Assembly: GCF_002007645.1 (NCBI RefSeq)
Contig: NZ_CP019791.1
Span: 3,588,593 to 3,652,592, forward strand
Direction: 5' to 3'
Length of the DNA stretch: 64,000 nt
Source of the DNA: Anaerohalosphaera lusitana
GTDB lineage: Bacteria; Planctomycetota; Phycisphaerae; Sedimentisphaerales; Anaerohalosphaeraceae
Below the pieces are notes generated by a model, which did no database searches, was not told where the DNA came from, and worked only from the letters and a program-made list of their open reading frames with translations. The translations under genes and the position numbers were made by a program. The number at the start of each line of letters is the position of its first letter. Within the stretch, counting starts at the first letter, position 1. Below are positions 60,957 through 64,000 of the stretch, one piece after another.

Positions 60957-61322
60957 CTAAAACACTAGTCCGCCCTTGCGAGCACCGTCTGCCAGAGCTT
61001 TTACTCTGCCCTGATAACGGTAGCCGTTACGGTCGAAACGGACGGCTTTAATGCCAACGCCGATAGCTTCTTTAGCGATGGCTTCGCCAACAGTTTCAGC
61101 AGCCTTTTTGTTGCTGCCGTTTTCGATCTGATCACTGAGCCCCTTGGCCATTGTGCTCGACGATGCCAGTGTAACACCAGCGATGTCATCGATCACCTGC
61201 ACATAGATGTGCCGACCGGAACGGAATACTGTCATCCGCGGGCGATCAGGCGTGCCGTAAACTTTCTTACGTACGCGTTTCTTTCGCCTGATCCTTGCTT
61301 GTCTGAACTTCTGAATACCCAT
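60957..61322 (-). CDS. rplR: 50S ribosomal protein L18
   Basis: This 121-residue L18 binds 5S rRNA. Typical stretches are RPRMTVFRSGRHIYVQVIDD and IKAVRFDRNGYRYQGRVKAL. The C-terminus (ADGARKGGLVF) is the family standard. Confidence 0.97.
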   Translation of the reverse strand: MGIQKFRQARIRRKKRVRKKVYGTPDRPRMTVFRSGRHIYVQVIDDIAGVTLASSSTMAKGLSDQIENGSNKKAAETVGEAIAKEAIGVGIKAVRFDRNGYRYQGRVKALADGARKGGLVF

Positions 61323-61387
61323 AGAACTATGTTCCCAATTATCTCAAGCCGTATCGATTTATATAAACAGCTTAGTATCCTTAACAA

Positions 61388-61966
61388 TCAACCGCCTGAA
61401 GCGAAGGACTTACCAGCCTTGCGCCTGACGTATTCGTCTGAGAAACGTATGCCCTTGCCCTTGTATGGCTCGGGGGGTCTTACCTTGCGTACATTTGCAG
61501 CAAACTGGCCGAGCTCGTGCTTGTTGTAGCCTGACAGAGTGAATACTGCCGGTACATCGTTACCACGAGTGGCGGGGGTCTTGATCTCGACGCTTACGCT
61601 CTTAGGCATTTTCAGTTCTACCGGGTGGCAGAATCCGACCTGAAGAACGAGCTTTCCGCCCTGCTCTTTGATGTTATAACCAGTTCCGTAGATCTCCATC
61701 TTACGGGCAAAGCCCTCTGTGGTACCAACAACCATGTTGTTGACCAGAGCACGCATGGTGCCATAGTTGGCACGATACTGTTTATTGGCTTCGTTTGTGT
61801 TGCTTACGATAACCTGTTTTGCGTCTTCGTCGACTTTGAGGTCTATACCAGGCAGACGATTCTGTTCCAGATTCCCCTTCGGGCCTGTAACCTTGACCTT
61901 GTCCTTGCCTATTTCGACCTTGACGCCTGCAGGGATAGCAATCGGTTTTTTTCCTATGCGACTCAT
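61388..61966 (-). CDS. rplF: 50S ribosomal protein L6
   Basis: This 192-residue L6 begins MSRIGKKPIAIPAGVKVEIG and has the paired L6 folds (VTGPKGNLEQN, GTGYNIKEQGGKLVLQVGF). It is somewhat longer than the usual ~178 residues because of a short C-terminal tail. Its ATG directly follows the S8 stop codon (TAAATG), without any gap. Confidence 0.97.
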   Translation of the reverse strand: MSRIGKKPIAIPAGVKVEIGKDKVKVTGPKGNLEQNRLPGIDLKVDEDAKQVIVSNTNEANKQYRANYGTMRALVNNMVVGTTEGFARKMEIYGTGYNIKEQGGKLVLQVGFCHPVELKMPKSVSVEIKTPATRGNDVPAVFTLSGYNKHELGQFAANVRKVRPPEPYKGKGIRFSDEYVRRKAGKSFASGG

Positions 61967-62365
61967 TTAGCTCACCGTACAAATAACTTCGCCGCCGACA
62001 TTGTCTTTGCGGCAGTTCTTGTCACTCATTATACCTTTACTGGTCGAAATTATCGAAACGCCCAGTCCGCCAAGTACTTCCGGAAGCTCATCGGCTCCCC
62101 TGTAAATGCGACAACCTGGCTTAGAAACCCGCTGCAGCTCAGTAATGACCGGATCACCGGCCAGTGTGTATCTGAGCTTTATGCGAATCAGGCCCTGTTT
62201 GCCGTCATCGATAACATCGTAATCTTCAATGTAACCCTCGTCCTTAAGTACTTCTGCAACGCCCTGGCAGCTCTTTGACGACCGAATCATAACTTGTGAC
62301 ATTTCGGCCCGTCCGCCGTTGCGTATCCGGGTTAACATATCAGCTATCGGATCCTGAAGACTCAT
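61967..62365 (-). CDS. rpsH: 30S ribosomal protein S8
   Basis: This 132-residue S8 binds the centre of 16S rRNA. It begins MSLQDPIADMLTRIRNGGRA and ends with the conserved GLGVSIISTSKGIMSDKNCR and a short tail. S8 represses the spc operon in E. coli; the target site there lies near L5, and no equivalent was traced here. Confidence 0.97.
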   Translation of the reverse strand: MSLQDPIADMLTRIRNGGRAEMSQVMIRSSKSCQGVAEVLKDEGYIEDYDVIDDGKQGLIRIKLRYTLAGDPVITELQRVSKPGCRIYRGADELPEVLGGLGVSIISTSKGIMSDKNCRKDNVGGEVICTVS

Positions 62366-62422
62366 TGTTTATAGCTCCAACCGCTTAAATCTAACGTTGA
62401 ATCGTTTATATTAAAAACCCGC

Positions 62423-62608
62423 TTACCAGCTGGCCTTTCTAACGCCGGGGATCTTGCCTTCGTTTGCCATCTTGCGGAAGCAAATGCGGCAGATCTTAAA
62501 CTTACGATAAACTGCTCTTGCCCTTCCGCAGAGCTGACAACGGGTGTAACCTCTGCTTCTGTACTTAGGCTTGCTGCGAGCTTTGTTTTCAAGTGCCGTC
62601 GTCGACAT
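62423..62608 (-). CDS. rpsN: 30S ribosomal protein S14, zinc type
   Basis: This 61-residue S14 is the short zinc-binding form, with Cys at 24, 27, 40 and 43 (CQLC and CRIC) and the end [21 protein letters not shown] lies seven bases before the ATG at 62608. Confidence 0.96.
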   Translation of the reverse strand: MSTTALENKARSKPKYRSRGYTRCQLCGRARAVYRKFKICRICFRKMANEGKIPGVRKASW

Positions 62609-62661
62609 CAAACAACTCCATATATCAAATACAATGCTTCTTGCTTATTTACAATTAATGT

Positions 62662-63207
62662 CTACTTGCGTTCCCTGAAAGGCATTCCGAAGAGCTTGAG
62701 CAGGTCATAGCTTTCTTCATCAGAATCTGCCGTGGTCACGAAAGTAATATTGACGCCCTGGGGCGTATCGATATTAGCTGCATCGATCTCAGGAAACACG
62801 CTCTGCTCGACGAAACCCATAGAGAAGTTACCGCGACCGTCGAAACCCTTGGGGTTAAGACCACGGAAGTCCTTTACCCGCGGGATCGTAAGGTTGATCA
62901 GACGATCCATGAACTCATACATTCTTGCCTTGCGAAGCGTGACCTTGAGACCAATGGGCATGCCTTCACGCAGCTTAAAGTTTGAAACACTCTTGCGAGC
63001 CTTGCAGACCATAGGCTTCTGGCCGGCGATAGCGGTCATGTCCTTGATGCCGTTATCCAGATACTTCTTTTCATGGACTGCCATGCCGATACCCATCGAC
63101 AGAACGACCTTTTCGATCCTGGGTACTGCCATCGGGCTCTTGTAGCTGTACTTTTCCTGGAGCCCAGGTCTTACTTTTGATTTGTATAAGTCTTTGTAAC
63201 GCGACAT
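62662..63207 (-). CDS. rplE: 50S ribosomal protein L5
   Basis: This 181-residue L5 forms the central protuberance with 5S rRNA. Conserved parts are VPRIEKVVLSMGIGMAVHEK, GQKPMVCKARKSVSNFKLRE and PRVKDFRGLNPKGFDGRGN. It is followed by S14 after 53 bases. Confidence 0.97.
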   Translation of the reverse strand: MSRYKDLYKSKVRPGLQEKYSYKSPMAVPRIEKVVLSMGIGMAVHEKKYLDNGIKDMTAIAGQKPMVCKARKSVSNFKLREGMPIGLKVTLRKARMYEFMDRLINLTIPRVKDFRGLNPKGFDGRGNFSMGFVEQSVFPEIDAANIDTPQGVNITFVTTADSDEESYDLLKLFGMPFRERK

Positions 63208-63319
63208 ATTTTTCCTCTGACTTTCGCTTAACGCCTTGCGACAGAATTCAGCTTTCGCTCACCATGCTGCAAGTCGGTGTTGTTTCTCCGTCGTTTTCGG
63301 GACGCCTGACTATCAGTTT

Positions 63320-63661
63320 CTATTTCTTTGATTTACTTTTACCTACAGCGCCGATCTCGTTGCCGGCAACTGAAACACGCTTCTTCTCACCTTTACTGCC
63401 GACCTCGAATCGAACTCTTGTTCCCTTGTTCGTTTTGGGATCAACGGGCAGCACATTACTGATGTGGATCGGCTGCTCAACCCGTATGCGGCCACCCTGC
63501 GGGTGTCTCTGCGAGGGTCGAACATGCTTGTATGCCAGATTATGTCCTTCTACAATTACGCGGTCCTTTTCGGGGATGACCTTGAGGACTTTACCAACCT
63601 GACCTTTATGTTCACCAGCGATGATCTCTACCGAATCGCCTTTTCTTATATGCCTTGCCAT
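63320..63661 (-). CDS. rplX: 50S ribosomal protein L24
   Basis: This 113-residue L24 has a KOW motif at the start (RKGDSVEIIAGEHKGQVGKV) and the conserved NLAYKHVRPSQRHPQGGRI. A basic Lys-rich end (GKSKSKK) closes it. A 112-base gap to L5 has no other gene. Confidence 0.96.
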   Translation of the reverse strand: MARHIRKGDSVEIIAGEHKGQVGKVLKVIPEKDRVIVEGHNLAYKHVRPSQRHPQGGRIRVEQPIHISNVLPVDPKTNKGTRVRFEVGSKGEKKRVSVAGNEIGAVGKSKSKK

Positions 63662-63703
63662 AATCGCTTCTCGTCTTTATTGCGAATAATATTGCTAAAA
63701 TTG

Positions 63704-64000
63704 TTATACAACTTCGCTAGCCAGCGAGATGATCTTCATATAGTTCTTCTCGCGAAGCTCCCTAGCAACAGCACCGAAAATACGTGTGCCGATGGGGTTG
63801 CCTTCCGGATCGATCATAACTGCTGCGTTACTGTCGAAACGTACATAGCTGCCGTCCTTGCGGCGAACCGGGTACTTGGTCCTGATTATAACGCAACGGT
63901 GAATCTTTTTCGTGTCCAACTGACAGTTGGGCAGATTCCTCTTGATCGCTACACTGACAACGTCGCCAACGCTTGCTGTGGGACGAACGTACTTACCCTT
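63704..64000 (-). CDS. rplN: 50S ribosomal protein L14 (partial)
   Basis: The C-terminal 98 codons of L14 are in the window; the start lies past position 64000. Sequence such as [20 protein letters not shown] near the window edge, [39 protein letters not shown] and SLASEV is diagnostic. It would be led by S17 and L29 in the usual order. Confidence 0.96.
   Translation of the reverse strand, partial: KGKYVRPTASVGDVVSVAIKRNLPNCQLDTKKIHRCVIIRTKYPVRRKDGSYVRFDSNAAVMIDPEGNPIGTRIFGAVARELREKNYMKIISLASEVV

Overview
The window looks like chromosome of a marine or hypersaline, polysaccharide-degrading planctomycete, most likely class Phycisphaerae (Sedimentisphaerales-like). This is inferred from gene content: sulfatases with Tat-type leaders, secreted Gfo/Idh oxidoreductases, a planctomycete-type pseudopilin, a PEP-CTERM protein, dockerin-like repeats, CotH/lamin-tail proteins and no SusC/SusD pair. 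No rRNA or taxonomic marker comparison could be run.

Positions 1-22.4 kb (all minus strand) form a glycan-use locus that points to alpha-mannan, probably sulfated. Extracytoplasmic parts are a GH92 lipoprotein alpha-mannosidase, a GH99-like and a GH71/99-like enzyme, two sulfatases, a beta-helix protein with a DUF4214-like tail, a DUF6807 protein and a Tat-leader Gfo/Idh oxidoreductase. Uptake and cytoplasmic processing would use an SSS symporter, an MFS sugar porter, a ROK kinase, a HAD phosphatase/mutase and a leaderless GH38 protein. The GH38 protein lacks the family's nucleophile Asp.

Positions 22.4-41.8 kb (minus) hold seven large secreted proteins. Six share one beta-solenoid module (ANW..GLP start, GG-rich repeats). 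It is joined in turn to a metallophosphoesterase, a GH71/99-like domain, a double pectate-lyase-like beta-helix, Ig-like domains, or only a PEP-CTERM anchor. Most of the others end in, or contain, dockerin-like EF-hand repeats. The seventh is a 1757-residue CotH-kinase/LamG/lamin-tail protein.

Positions 41.8-47 kb: after a long divergent intergenic region, the plus strand carries a lipoprotein metallophosphoesterase and two more Tat-leader sulfatases. A convergent GntR/LacI-type sugar regulator (47.0-48.2 kb) with a strong promoter is the obvious candidate regulator of the locus. greA and an orphan membrane protein follow.

Positions 50-53 kb hold an IS3-family element and an integrase-core transposase gene. 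They lie between a degraded copy of the tRNA-fMet 3' region with its terminator and the intact initiator tRNA-fMet gene.

Positions 53.1-64 kb (minus) are the spc/alpha ribosomal operons read right to left: L14 (cut by the window end), L24, L5, S14, S8, L6, L18, S5, L15, SecY, Adk, Map, IF-1, L36, S13, S11, S4, RpoA, L17, then a HIT protein. L30 (rpmD) is absent from its usual place.
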